Of a DNA stretch of 64,000 nt, positions 10,255 through 19,700 are shown piece after piece; the stretch's first letter is position 1, and each line of letters opens with the position of its first letter. The stretch covers positions 1,178,001 through 1,242,000 of the forward strand of contig BPQB01000002.1 of the NCBI GenBank assembly GCA_019973155.2, in the 5' to 3' direction. The notes beneath the pieces were generated by a model. That model was not told the origin of the DNA and ran no database searches. It saw only the letters and a list, made by a program, of their open reading frames with translations. The translations under genes were made by a program, and so were the position numbers. Source of the stretch: Phanerochaete sordida. Its lineage: Eukaryota; Basidiomycota; Agaricomycetes; Polyporales; Phanerochaetaceae.

Positions 10255-12602
10255 TTATTGCTCCTCCTCCTCGTACGCAACTTCCTCGGTCTCTTCGACG
10301 ATATCTTCTTCGTACGCTCCGAGGTCCTCCTCGACCGTCGCTTCCTGGTACTGCTGGTACTCGGAGCTATCGGAACAGCGTCTCAGTAACCCAACCCATT
10401 CCATGTCGAAACAAACTTACATGAGATCATGGGCATTGCTCTCGGCTTCCGAGAACTCCATGGTGTCCATGCCCTCTCCGGTGTACCAGTGCAAGAAGGC
10501 AGAGCTATCAAAATTTTCAGCATCCGTTGGAGGCTCTAAAGCCACAAGACTGACCGCTTGTACATGAGAGCGAACTGCGACAGGGTACGCTTGAAGAGCT
10601 CCTGCACCGACGTTGAGTTGGCGAGACACGTCGCCGCCTGTACTTGGCCGACCGGAGGAACGGTGCACAGCGTCACGGAGACGTTGTCGGGGATCCACTC
10701 CACGAAATGGGCCGAATCCTTGCGCTGCAGCTCGGCGACAGTGTGCTGATAGCCCGTGTTAGCTAGGAATGTTGCAGTTTGCTTATAGCTCACCTCGGCC
10801 TCGCGTGAGGAGATCGGTCCGCGGAAGATGGTAGCGGCCGTGAGGTAGCGTCTGTAAGATCAAAGTTAACAGGGCCTATCCTGATGTCGTTCAGAATAGA
10901 GACCTACCCAAATCTGGGATCACAAGCAACGAGCAGGTTCTTGCGATCAAACATCCTACACAGCCGTAAGCATCGATACAAGCTTCTCGCGCAGTTGCAA
11001 CGTACGCCTTTGTCAGGTCCGCCACGGACATGCGGATGAACGCCTTGTCAGCCGGGTTGTAGAACGGCGCGTAGCTCGGCATCAAGAAGTGAAGCTGCCG
11101 GAGAATGTGAACATCCTGCGATTAGTCGCCGGAGATAATGAACGACGTACTCGAGGGAATGGAACGAGGTTCAGGCCGAGCTTCCGGAGGTCACTGGGAT
11201 GGGGTCTCAGCAACCGGATCATCACAGGCGGGACAACGGCTCACCCGTTCAGCTGTCCGGGGAAACGCAAGCTGGTGCTGACTCCGGTCATGACTTGCGA
11301 GACGAGCTGAACAGCGGTAAATACAATGGAGAGAAGCTGAGTACTGCAAACATACGATGTTCAGGTCCTCGAACGAGGGGGCTTTGATCTTCAGTGTCGA
11401 GGTGCAGACATTATACCTGGAGGTCTTGTTAAGTCATGTCGCTGACCCGGAATTGGAATGTGACGCACAAAGCTTCGTTATCAATGAGGATGGTCAGGTC
11501 ACTGTTCTCAACGAGCTGATGCACGGAAAGGAGGGCATTGTAGGGCTGAGGTGGACATAAGCTTTTGCATGTGTCGAGCAAAATAAGGCGCACGGACCTC
11601 GACAACAGTTTCCGACACCTATTTCGCTTATGTTAGCGAAGTACTAGCACATGGAGACGAGCACCAACCTTGGGCGACGGCAGCACCGAGAATGTCGCGA
11701 GCATCCTGTCGGGGAATTCCTGTAATATTCATATGAGGGGCCAAACGACGGTAATCAAGAGGGACACAACTTCTCGGAATTTGGAGAGGATGAGCGAGCC
11801 GAGACCTGCACCAGTGCCACCTCCAAGGGAGTGGAGCAGCTGGAATCCTTGCAGAGCGTCGCATGCTTCAGTCTGTTTGCGCACTACCTCAAGAATAGAC
11901 TCTATCAGTTCTGCGCCTTCAGTGTAGAAGCCCTGTATTGTGTTGAAATGAGATGACGCAAGATATGGCTAACACTGGAACTACCTTTGCCCAGTTGTTT
12001 CCTGCGCCCGTCTCGCCTGTCAGGAAGGTATCTGGCCTGAAGAGCGATCCTATTGTGCCGCTGCGAATCTGCGAGCCCGTTGAGCACACCGCACGCCGCT
12101 GTGCCTCTGATGACGTACGTGGTTGCAGACACCCGACTCGAGGTCGACCTGCACACTGCGCGGCACATACTTCGTCGGCTCGCCCGCCAGTTCGACTTCC
12201 GTGAAGTACACGCCGACCTGTGCGCCGCTTCAGCATGCCCCTCCGCGGATCAGCGCTGATGGGCGGTATACGCACCCTCGCAAGCTGTTGCGGGTCGGTG
12301 CCCTTGTAGAACTACGCGTGGTGGACGGCGGGTGAGCAGGCGGCGCGCGACGCAAGCGGGCATGGGGGGCTTACCCCGCCCTCGTCGAGCCCGTGCTCCG
12401 CGAGCAGCATCTTCCAGAAACTCTCGCCGACCTGGTTGCCGGCCTGCACAGCGCACGCTCCCGTCAGCCTGCTGCGCGCCGTCGACGCCACGGCGCCGCC
12501 CACTGACCTGGCCAGCCTGCAATCGCGCGTGGGGATCAGCCTCCGCTCGCGGTGCGCACGCGTGGCAAAGCGCACCTGTACGTTGATGATTTCGCGCGGC
12601 AT
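10255..12602 (-). CDS. TUB2: Divergent beta-tubulin paralog, 18 exons
   Basis: Exons in transcript order: 12602-12576, 12443-12375, 12311-12276, 12217-12119, 12068-11985, 11932-11771, 11719-11669, 11618-11598, 11545-11469, 11416-11356, 11306-11245, 11193-11151, 11094-11006, 10955-10908, 10851-10794, 10745-10555, 10504-10421, 10366-10255; 457 aa, all phases closing. Tubulin landmarks: [20 protein letters not shown], the GTP-binding signature [45 protein letters not shown], and an acidic beta-type tail ([14 protein letters not shown]). Beta-tubulin polymerises with alpha-tubulin into microtubules. It is unusual in three ways: it starts MPREI rather than MREI; exon 1 (NVQ) joins AGNQVG, losing about three residues of the LQTGQCGNQ loop; and [13 protein letters not shown] replaces NSDETFCIDNEAL. 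It is probably a specialised paralog, with a canonical copy elsewhere. Two donors (GTTGTG at 11770, GTTGGT at 11668) are weak. Confidence 0.88.
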
Positions 12603-12949
12603 AGTGTGGGAGGCGGGGTGTGGTAGTCAAGAAAGGGTATCAGAGGCTCGTGCGGAGCGAGTAGAGACGGGGAGAGAGGGTTGTGGGCAAGATGGTATAA
12701 TTCATCCGAAGTGCATCTTCAACTTCGTGCGTAGACGCCCAGAACTTGGCGGGACCGATTACGTAGCTCTGAGTCGCACTGGATCGCCCGAACGCTGACA
12801 AACGGCACCGATATTCTGGCTGAAGATGCTAAGAGCATGGGGTAGAATACAGCTACGATATATCAGAGGTACAGTGGTATACATGGACAGCTACAAGTAA
12901 GGACTATAATGATAATGAACAGTGGAGGGTTGGTGGATCCGAGGGTATG
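12603..12949. other. Tubulin upstream region / LPMO 3' region, no gene seen
   Basis: 347 bp. It holds the promoter of the minus-strand tubulin gene and the 3' end of the minus-strand LPMO gene. No clear TATA box. Confidence 0.45.
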
Positions 12950-14739
12950 CTAGAAGAACTTCCATATTGAACCCCGTTTCATCCTGCGATGACTGTGCAA
13001 GCCGGGCACAGACAGGAAGCGTCTCGACCGCGTTTTCTGCGAAGAGGCACTCAAGCCCGAGGTGCGTTTGCTGCCGGTGCGTCAGCGAGATGTCGCTACC
13101 GGCGAGTCACGGAACTGCACTTACCACATCTTGGTTCCTTTATCCGGAGATATCGGGGTCGAGGTCGAATTGGAGGACGATCCTAGAACGTCGAGTTCAG
13201 CGAAAGCTTGCTTAGGCACTGTGCTGTTCCCGAGGATGGCGCCCACGCTCTGGATGGCAGCAGGCAGAGACGCAGCCGAGGCCGAGGCCGTCTCCGTGAC
13301 AGTGGCAATGACCGTTTGGAACACGGTGGACGTCGAGGACGCAGATGAGGGCGATGCAGAGGAGGTCGCGTCGCCGCTGCCCGGTACAGTCACGAAGATC
13401 AGGCTGGTGACGGTGCTTGTGCTGGCAGGAGGGACAGACGAGGGAGTGCTCTGAGTCACAGCCGACTGCGTGACTGTCGCTGTGCTCACAACAACAGCCG
13501 TAGAGACTGACACCGACACCGAGACGGGTATGGAAGACGATTGTACAAGGGAGGAAGAGGAAGATGCAGTACCTGGGCTGGACGGCTGTGGGGAGCCAGA
13601 GGGCGACGAAGGCGATGCAGATGACGTTGGTGCCGGGGCTGGGGCGGCCGCGTTGAATGGTGCTGGCGTAGGCACGACGGTAGAGTTTGGGCTGGGTGGA
13701 GGGATGCCGCCGGGATACGAGTTCTGGAAGATGTCGCTCTGGGCGCCGTCCTTGAAGTTGTACATGTCGAGATATCGCGGAGGAGCGTACGTCCCTTCAA
13801 ACATCTACAGAGAGAACGATCAGCAACACTCAAGAAGTCAAATACAAGGTAGCCTACATTATTCTGTTCAAGTTGGAACCAGTAGAAGGGCTGCTTTGCG
13901 CCATAGGTACAGTTACCAGGTGCATCTTGTGTCTTGCCGTTGGCCGGATCCGCACCACAGCGACGAGGGAGTTGAGGAGTGGCAAGAGGGACGTTGGAGG
14001 TTGTACCAGTAACGTTACACTTGAAGCCGTTCATGTAGTCTAAGGTCGGAGTATCAGCACCGCGGCGACATCAACAAAAGAGCCGCAAGCTTACTCTGCT
14101 CGCCACCGCTGTCAGGCGAGTGGATCCAGAACCAGGCACAGATGCACCCGCCCTCAGGGCAGGGAGGCATTGCCGCGGGGACCTGGAAGTCGGTGAAGCG
14201 CGTCCAGACGCAAGTCTGGTTGACACTAAACACGGTGAAGTCTGAGGGCTGAACCTGCGTGACGTCGCTCTTGTACGCGATTGCCAGCGAGCATCCGAAG
14301 AGGTCATTCTGGCCGTTCGTGTGCCACTCGCTCATGGGCGAGCCAGGGCAGGGGTCATTCGGGTTGTTCGGGTCGATGATGTTTCCACCTTCGGAAGAGT
14401 TGAACCAGGTGGTAGCCCCTTTGTTGCACGCGAGCTCCGTCGTAGCCACCCCGCCTGCAGGAAGCTCGAAGAAGTCGCCGTCATTCGGTGGATGGTCGAG
14501 GTGGCCGTGGAACCACCACTGTTGGAAGTTGTAGTTCGTGAGGGGAGCCACGGGTCGGTTGTCGTAAGGATACGTCTGGTCGGTAACATTGAAGCCCCAC
14601 ATGGACTTGTGCCATAGAGCTAAACCGCAAGACGAGTTAGCACCTGCATAACACTCACCGAAGGGTACCCACCAATGTGCGCGCGCGTCAAGCTTGCGAG
14701 GAGTGTGATGAAGGTGAATGCGGCCAGCGGGGACATCAT
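12950..14739 (-). CDS. Secreted AA14-type lytic polysaccharide monooxygenase with Ser/Thr-rich tail
   Basis: Exons 14739-14673, 14619-14095, 14039-13858, 13804-13125 and 13070-12950; 524 aa. A signal peptide ([20 protein letters not shown]) precedes His21, so the mature protein starts [14 protein letters not shown] with the N-terminal histidine needed for a copper 'histidine brace'. A second His cluster follows in [18 protein letters not shown]. Several Cys and N-glycosylation sites ([24 protein letters not shown]) fit a secreted, disulfide-bonded enzyme. Members of AA14 are copper oxidases reported to act on xylan-coated cellulose in white-rot fungi; the call comes from sequence memory of that family. 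From about residue 290 a Pro/Ser/Thr/Val linker of ~170 residues runs to a short basic end ([19 protein letters not shown]) encoded by the last exon. No carbohydrate-binding module is seen. The last intron has consensus ends. Confidence 0.82.
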
Positions 14740-15329
14740 GGTCGTGAAAGCAAGGAGAAGAGAGTGAAGCGAAGGAGAACCAGCCCACCGAGGGGAGACG
14801 ACTCGAGCACTTTGCAGGTTGACAGACTATAAGTGTGGCCACGGTGGCAACTGAGAATTGTCATTTGTAGCGGTGGCTATTGTCTTTGGCCAACAATGGC
14901 GCCGGCAAGCAGGCAACCCGGCAAGTCTGAAAATAGAGACTCGTTGGATTGCCAGCTTTCCCGCGACCAGGCTGCCTGTCCTGCGCAAAGCAAACTCCAG
15001 CATAGGCCTCTGTGCGAGCGAGCTGTGGTGGATGCTCGGGCCCCGGGGCTAAGGCCCGTGGGAAAGAATGGCACCAGGGCGTCTAATGTTGGAGTGCGCA
15101 AGCACGCACAAACAGAAAGCGCGATGATTCACCGTCACCTCGCCTGCAAAGCACATCCGCGCATCTTTTCGTTAAGAGGTGCACGCATAGCTCGCTGCTC
15201 ACAGCCTATTTACAGGTATGTTTGCTTATTCGCTGGGTTGATGCCCGGTAACCCCTAAACTTCACCTCGCTCGGCGTCGCCGGTAGCCGCCCGAGTCCGT
15301 TTAGGTCACTGCGACACTGTTTTGCCACC
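14740..15329. promoter_or_regulatory. Shared divergent promoter region (LPMO / aldo-keto reductase)
   Basis: 590 bp between two divergent start codons. No TATA box is certain. A pair of metabolic and secreted genes sharing one upstream region could be co-regulated, but no operator was recognised. Confidence 0.45.
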
Positions 15330-16617
15330 ATGCCCCAGTTCACTCTGCAATCGACAAAGAAGGTCGGTCGCCATGCTGATGAGCATGCTGGGAAACTTAC
15401 ACACGTGGCGTCTGTAGCTCTCGGACGGGAATGAGATACCTATTCTCGGTTTTGGTGCGAATCCGAGGCCGCCCGTGATGCTGGATCACCGCCTGACATA
15501 CCACGTTCCGTACCGCAGGCACCTACGAGCTTGAAGGAAGCGCTGTTAAGCAGCCCGTCAGGTGGGCCCTGGAGGTTGGTGCATCGCCAAAGTATGCAAT
15601 CTCCGATAGATCTGACAACATATCTCCGATTTAGGCCGGGTACCGTCACATTGTGGGTTTTGTTCAGATTAGCTATGTTGCTACCCGATCCAACCACGTT
15701 CCAGGACTGCGCAACCTGGTACTACAACGAAAAGGAATGCGGCGAGGCCATCAGAGCGTGGCTCGACGAGACAGGCACCCCGCGAGAGGAAATCTTCTAC
15801 ACCACCAAGCTCATGACCAATGTCTCCTACGAGCAGACCCTCAAGGACATTGATGCGTCCATCAAGGCCGTGGGTCTGGGGTACCTTGATCTGTACCTTC
15901 TGCACTCTGCCATCGGCGGTCCAGAGAAGAGGCGCGAATGCTGGCGCGCCGTCTGCGACGCCAAGAAGGCGGGCAAGATTCGCAGCATTGGCGTCAGCAA
16001 CTACGGCGTCGACCACCTGCAAGAGATGGTGGACCAGGGCGTCGAGCTCCCGGCAATCAACCAGGTATAGTGCAACGGTGCACACGATGTTCGGCAATCC
16101 CTGACAGCGCCGATAGGTGGATCTGCACCCCTTTATGACCCGTGTCGAGATTGTCAAGATGTGCCAGAAGCTGGATATCGCGCTCGAGGTTTGGCCCACG
16201 CACTGCTCTTCTCGTGGTATGTTCTGAGAGTTTGCTAGGCGTGGGGCCCTCTTGTCCGCGGCCTCCGGTTCGGGCACCCTTCGATTAAGAAACTGGCGGA
16301 AAAGTACAACAAACAGCCTGCTCAGGTGCTTCTTCGGTACTCCATCCAGAAGGTCTGTAACCCCATTCACCGTCTATTCATCGTAATTTACTCGGAGTAT
16401 TATTCTCAGGACTACTTGCCTATTCCCAAGGCCTCTTCCAAAGAGCGCATCATCTCCAACACCCAGATCTTCGATTTCGAGCTCACTCAGGAGGAGCTCG
16501 ACCACCTGGACAGCCTCGACGAAGGTATATCCCGCTATTGTTAGAAGCCATAGCTTCACTGACAGCTCGTGTGCTCTAGCTCTCGTCACCGATTGGGAAG
16601 TGACGACCTGCCCTTGA
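15330..16617 (+). CDS. Aldo-keto reductase
   Basis: Nine exons: 15330-15362, 15418-15454, 15519-15574, 15635-15652, 15705-16064, 16117-16188, 16239-16352, 16410-16524, 16580-16617; 280 aa, the usual AKR length. It is a predicted NADPH-dependent carbonyl reductase with a TIM-barrel fold, cytosolic (no signal peptide). The catalytic tetrad is visible: Asp49 and Tyr54 (HIDCATWYYNEKE, formed only by splicing the 18-nt exon to the next), Lys83 (FYTTKLMT) and His115 (DLYLLHSAIGG). SIGVSNYGVDHLQEM and AWGPLVRG are the later barrel-strand motifs, and DYLPIPKASSKERI contains the coenzyme-binding Lys-Ala-Ser. The substrate cannot be told from sequence. The 22-residue interval before Asp49 is shorter than in many AKRs, but every phase closes. 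Confidence 0.9.
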
Positions 16618-18042
16618 TGTGGCACCCGCAGAAAAGCAGAATAACACCCCAAACCTGTACTCCCGCATAGCCAAGCAATCCAGCGCCCTGTCCGATCTGT
16701 CGCGTCCAGGACATGCGCCACGCGCACCGCGAGCCCGCGCGCCGCTCCATACAGCCTCCGACGCGCATTCCAAACCCCGCTGTCCACGCCGTCGGCCCTC
16801 CGCCGCCGCTTCTCAGCTCGGCGCCACGCGACCGCACGCCCGTGCCCGTGCCCCGCGGCGTGGAGCCCGGTGCGCAGGCACGCCCCCCGGCCCCACAGGC
16901 GGTCACTGTTTGCGCTTGTCGGGCCCTGTGGAACCCGCGCGATCGGCGGCACGCGAGCCTGGGGCTCTGGCGCGGGCGCGCCCCCGTGCGCGTGCGCGCG
17001 TGGCCCCGCGTGGGCAGCGGCCGCGCGCGCACCCTCCCCAGGCGCGTTCCGCCGCGGGCCCCCGCGCAGCGTGCGCCGCGGTGCTTCCCCGCGCAGGCGC
17101 CCGCGGCGCAGCGTGCGCTGGCTGGGATGCGCCGGTGCCCGCGTATGGCAGGCGGCCCGGGCCACACTGCGCCGCGCAGGCGGCGTTCAGACCGGCTGCA
17201 GGCGGCGCGGAGGGCCCACGCTGGCGTGTGCACGCGGGTGTCGCGGACGAGGGCCGTGCAGGGCCGCGCGCGGCGGCGTGCCGTGCCTCTCGCGAGCGCG
17301 ACGGCGACGTAGTGATTTCTGCCCTGGCTGCATGCAGGGAAGCCCCTTCATCTCGGCAGATGTGCAGCAGGTGTGCGCGGGGACAGGGTCCCGCCGTGGC
17401 CTCGCGGGTAGGCGCAGGCGCGCGGGGCCTGCGGGCAATCTGTGATAGAAGTGTAACGAGAGGCTCCGTGCATCAGGGGCGCCGCTGCCAGTTACGCTCC
17501 CAGGGCGACAGGCCGCACGCTCTGTGTGCTGGGCCGATGACTATCAGTGGAGCGGTGCACAGCGTGTCAGTGTCACTGCAGGCGTAGCGGCCGAGGCAAA
17601 GCGGGCGGCGCCATCAACGAGGGCTGCTCCGCGTCCGACCGTCGCGCGGACGTGCTAGCGGGCAGGGCTGGTGGTTTACGTCGGCAGACGATAGCTCGCT
17701 TGCAACACGTGAGCTGTGTCCGACGGCGTGCTGGCTCGTGCCAGGCAGCTCCGTGAGGGGTCCCTGCGAGATACGCCTGGGTGAGCAAGCCGCGAGCCAG
17801 AACGGCGCCGGGAGCCGCACGAATATGAGAACCCTTCGCACGCTGCCTCGTGAGCTCGGGAAGTATCTAAGGTTCTGTTCGGGTGCGTGCGCAAGGCTGT
17901 CAGGATCGTGTCCGCGGGCGTGTGTTAGCGCGTGATTAGCAGGTGAGAAGCTAAAGTAGCATTGCGAGCGGGCGATGTACATCCGTTGTGTGTTATTCCG
18001 GCAGACGCAGTGCGTGCAGACCATGAAACAAACCTACTCCAC
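16618..18042. other. GC-rich gene-free stretch between convergent genes
   Basis: 1.4 kb between the AKR stop (+) and the NAS6 stop (-). From ~16,740 to ~17,430 it is extremely G+C- and CpG-rich, so many frames stay open on both strands, but none has splice support or recognisable motif. A strictly alternating pyrimidine-purine run lies at 16,985-17,002. No function is assigned. Confidence 0.45.
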
Positions 18043-19288
18043 TCAAGGCTCGCCGCAGCGTTCAACAACGTAGGCTTTGGCCCTGCGTTGTTCCTGACCG
18101 CCGACGCCTTCGAGACCCTCCGGAGTCTCTCCGTCCAGATTTTCCTGTGCCAATCCGGTTAGCAGCTCGCGTCGTCGAAAGGCCGCAGCCACGTACTCTG
18201 GTTCGGTCCGCGCCGGCTTCAATGAGCAGGCATGCGGCTTCCGCGTACGCGGATTCCATGGCCAGGTGCAGCGGCGTATTCCCTGGGCGTGACAGATCCG
18301 TTCGCATTTTCTCAGCCAATGACGATGCGACGCCGTCTCACCTACACGGTCCGCAGGATTGATACGGGTTTTAGGGGACCCCTCCGGCGGATGAAGAAGA
18401 AGGTTAATGAACCCGGTAGAGCCCGTCGTAGCAGCCCGATGCCTGAGTCCGGCATCGTCAGCTTACTTGCGCAGGCACGGAAGCTTGTGTACACGACATG
18501 ATGACGTACAGGGCAGTTTGGTTCGCCTTGTCTCGCGCGTTGATCTATACGGGCATTCGGAACGCAAATAGTTCAGTCAGCAGCTGCCCGTGCTCATCTG
18601 ACACACGTACGTCGGCGCCTCTGTCAATCAGCAACTTTCCTATCTGTGCACCGAATTAGTCCGTGGTGTAAACATAGGCGGCATAGGTAGGGTCACGTAC
18701 ATCGATACGGGACTTGGAAGCGGCGTAGTGCCTAGCGAGGGTCCATGAGTAGGATATCCCAGTGGAAAGTCGGGGAGCGCACAGAGCGGTCAGACCCTTG
18801 TCGTTTGTCTTTTTGACATCCGCACCCGCGCCGAGCAGCTCCCGGACAATGTCTTCGTGGCCCGCGCTAGCTGCAGGCATCCGTAAGGTGATGTCAGCGG
18901 CTGCTGCACGGAGCCCAGGAACGCGACGGGACTCAACAGGCAATGTGAAGCGCTGTCCAGCCGGCGTTGTCTGGCAGGTCTACCTGCGCATTCTGATCAA
19001 GCAGGTAGCGAACAATCTCCAAGGAGCCCGAGGTGGCGGCCCAATGGAGGGGTGTGCGGCCATCCTTGCCAGGAACGAACTGTCAGTGAATTTGTAGTGG
19101 GCGATATGACCAGCTGCTGACCACATCCTGTGCGTTTAGCAACTTCGGGTCCTGGGTGATGAGGGTGCGGACGAGGCCGACCTGACCTGGGGTCGGCGGT
19201 GAGGGTCAGCTGGCTCCGCGGGCACTAGAAACCGGTGATGCTGACGGTTCAGGGCGGCGGTGTGTACGGAAAGCGCGGAGGTGGACAT
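18043..19288 (-). CDS. NAS6: Gankyrin/Nas6-like ankyrin-repeat proteasome assembly chaperone
   Basis: Ten exons in transcript order: 19288-19246, 19186-19125, 19079-18938, 18870-18783, 18731-18701, 18643-18611, 18544-18510, 18442-18342, 18282-18197, 18144-18043; 240 aa with phases closing throughout. Six to seven ankyrin repeats are visible, e.g. DGRTPLHWAATSGSLEIVRY, HIASSAGHEDIVRELLGAGA, LTALHYAASKSRIDIGKLLI and NTPLHLAMESAYAEAACLLI. Repeat order and the run GSTGFINLLLHPPEG match fungal Nas6. Nas6 (human PSMD10) binds the C-domain of proteasome ATPase Rpt3 and chaperones assembly of the 19S base. The third exon might instead start at an AG 15 nt downstream, giving NAQD-DGRTPLH; both keep the frame. 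The gene is divergent from TFB2. Confidence 0.9.
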
Positions 19289-19700
19289 GTGCGCTGAGGA
19301 GAAGTCTGCGAAGCGATGTGGCTGCGATGGGGATGGGGAGAGGGACGGGGACGGGGGAGACGCGACAGCGCCAAGCGCAGGCTCGCGACGCGTACGCGCC
19401 AATTACACGCCCCTGCCACGTGCTCCAAGCTCCGCCAGCCCGCCCTTTCCTCCGAGCCACCGCGTCCCGTCCGCTCCGTGAGCCCAAGCCTCCGCCGAAT
19501 ACACTGCACGCTGACCACACGCCCCGCTGCGTCTTTCGCTTTCAGATCTCGTCAGAAATCTCGATAATATCTGCCCCCGCCGGCTCGCACATCACCGCGC
19601 CGTCAGACAAGCTCAAGCATCCCAGGCCTCGAGCAGCCAACGGTCTCCGTCTTTTCTCCCAACCGCGCAGAATATTCTGCGGCATTGTCTTGGTTACGTG
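19289..19700. promoter_or_regulatory. Shared divergent promoter region (NAS6 / TFB2)
   Basis: 412 bp between divergent start codons. A G-rich/C-rich segment (ggggatggggagagggacgg, about 19,328-19,350) is the most distinctive element. No TATA box was identified. Confidence 0.45.

Noticed and set aside
16619..17587. Long plus-strand open frame (322 codons) in the GC-rich gap, with overlapping frames on both strands
   Set aside because: Openness follows from G+C content; there are no motifs, no splice support, and the composition is dominated by Ala/Arg/Pro in every frame.
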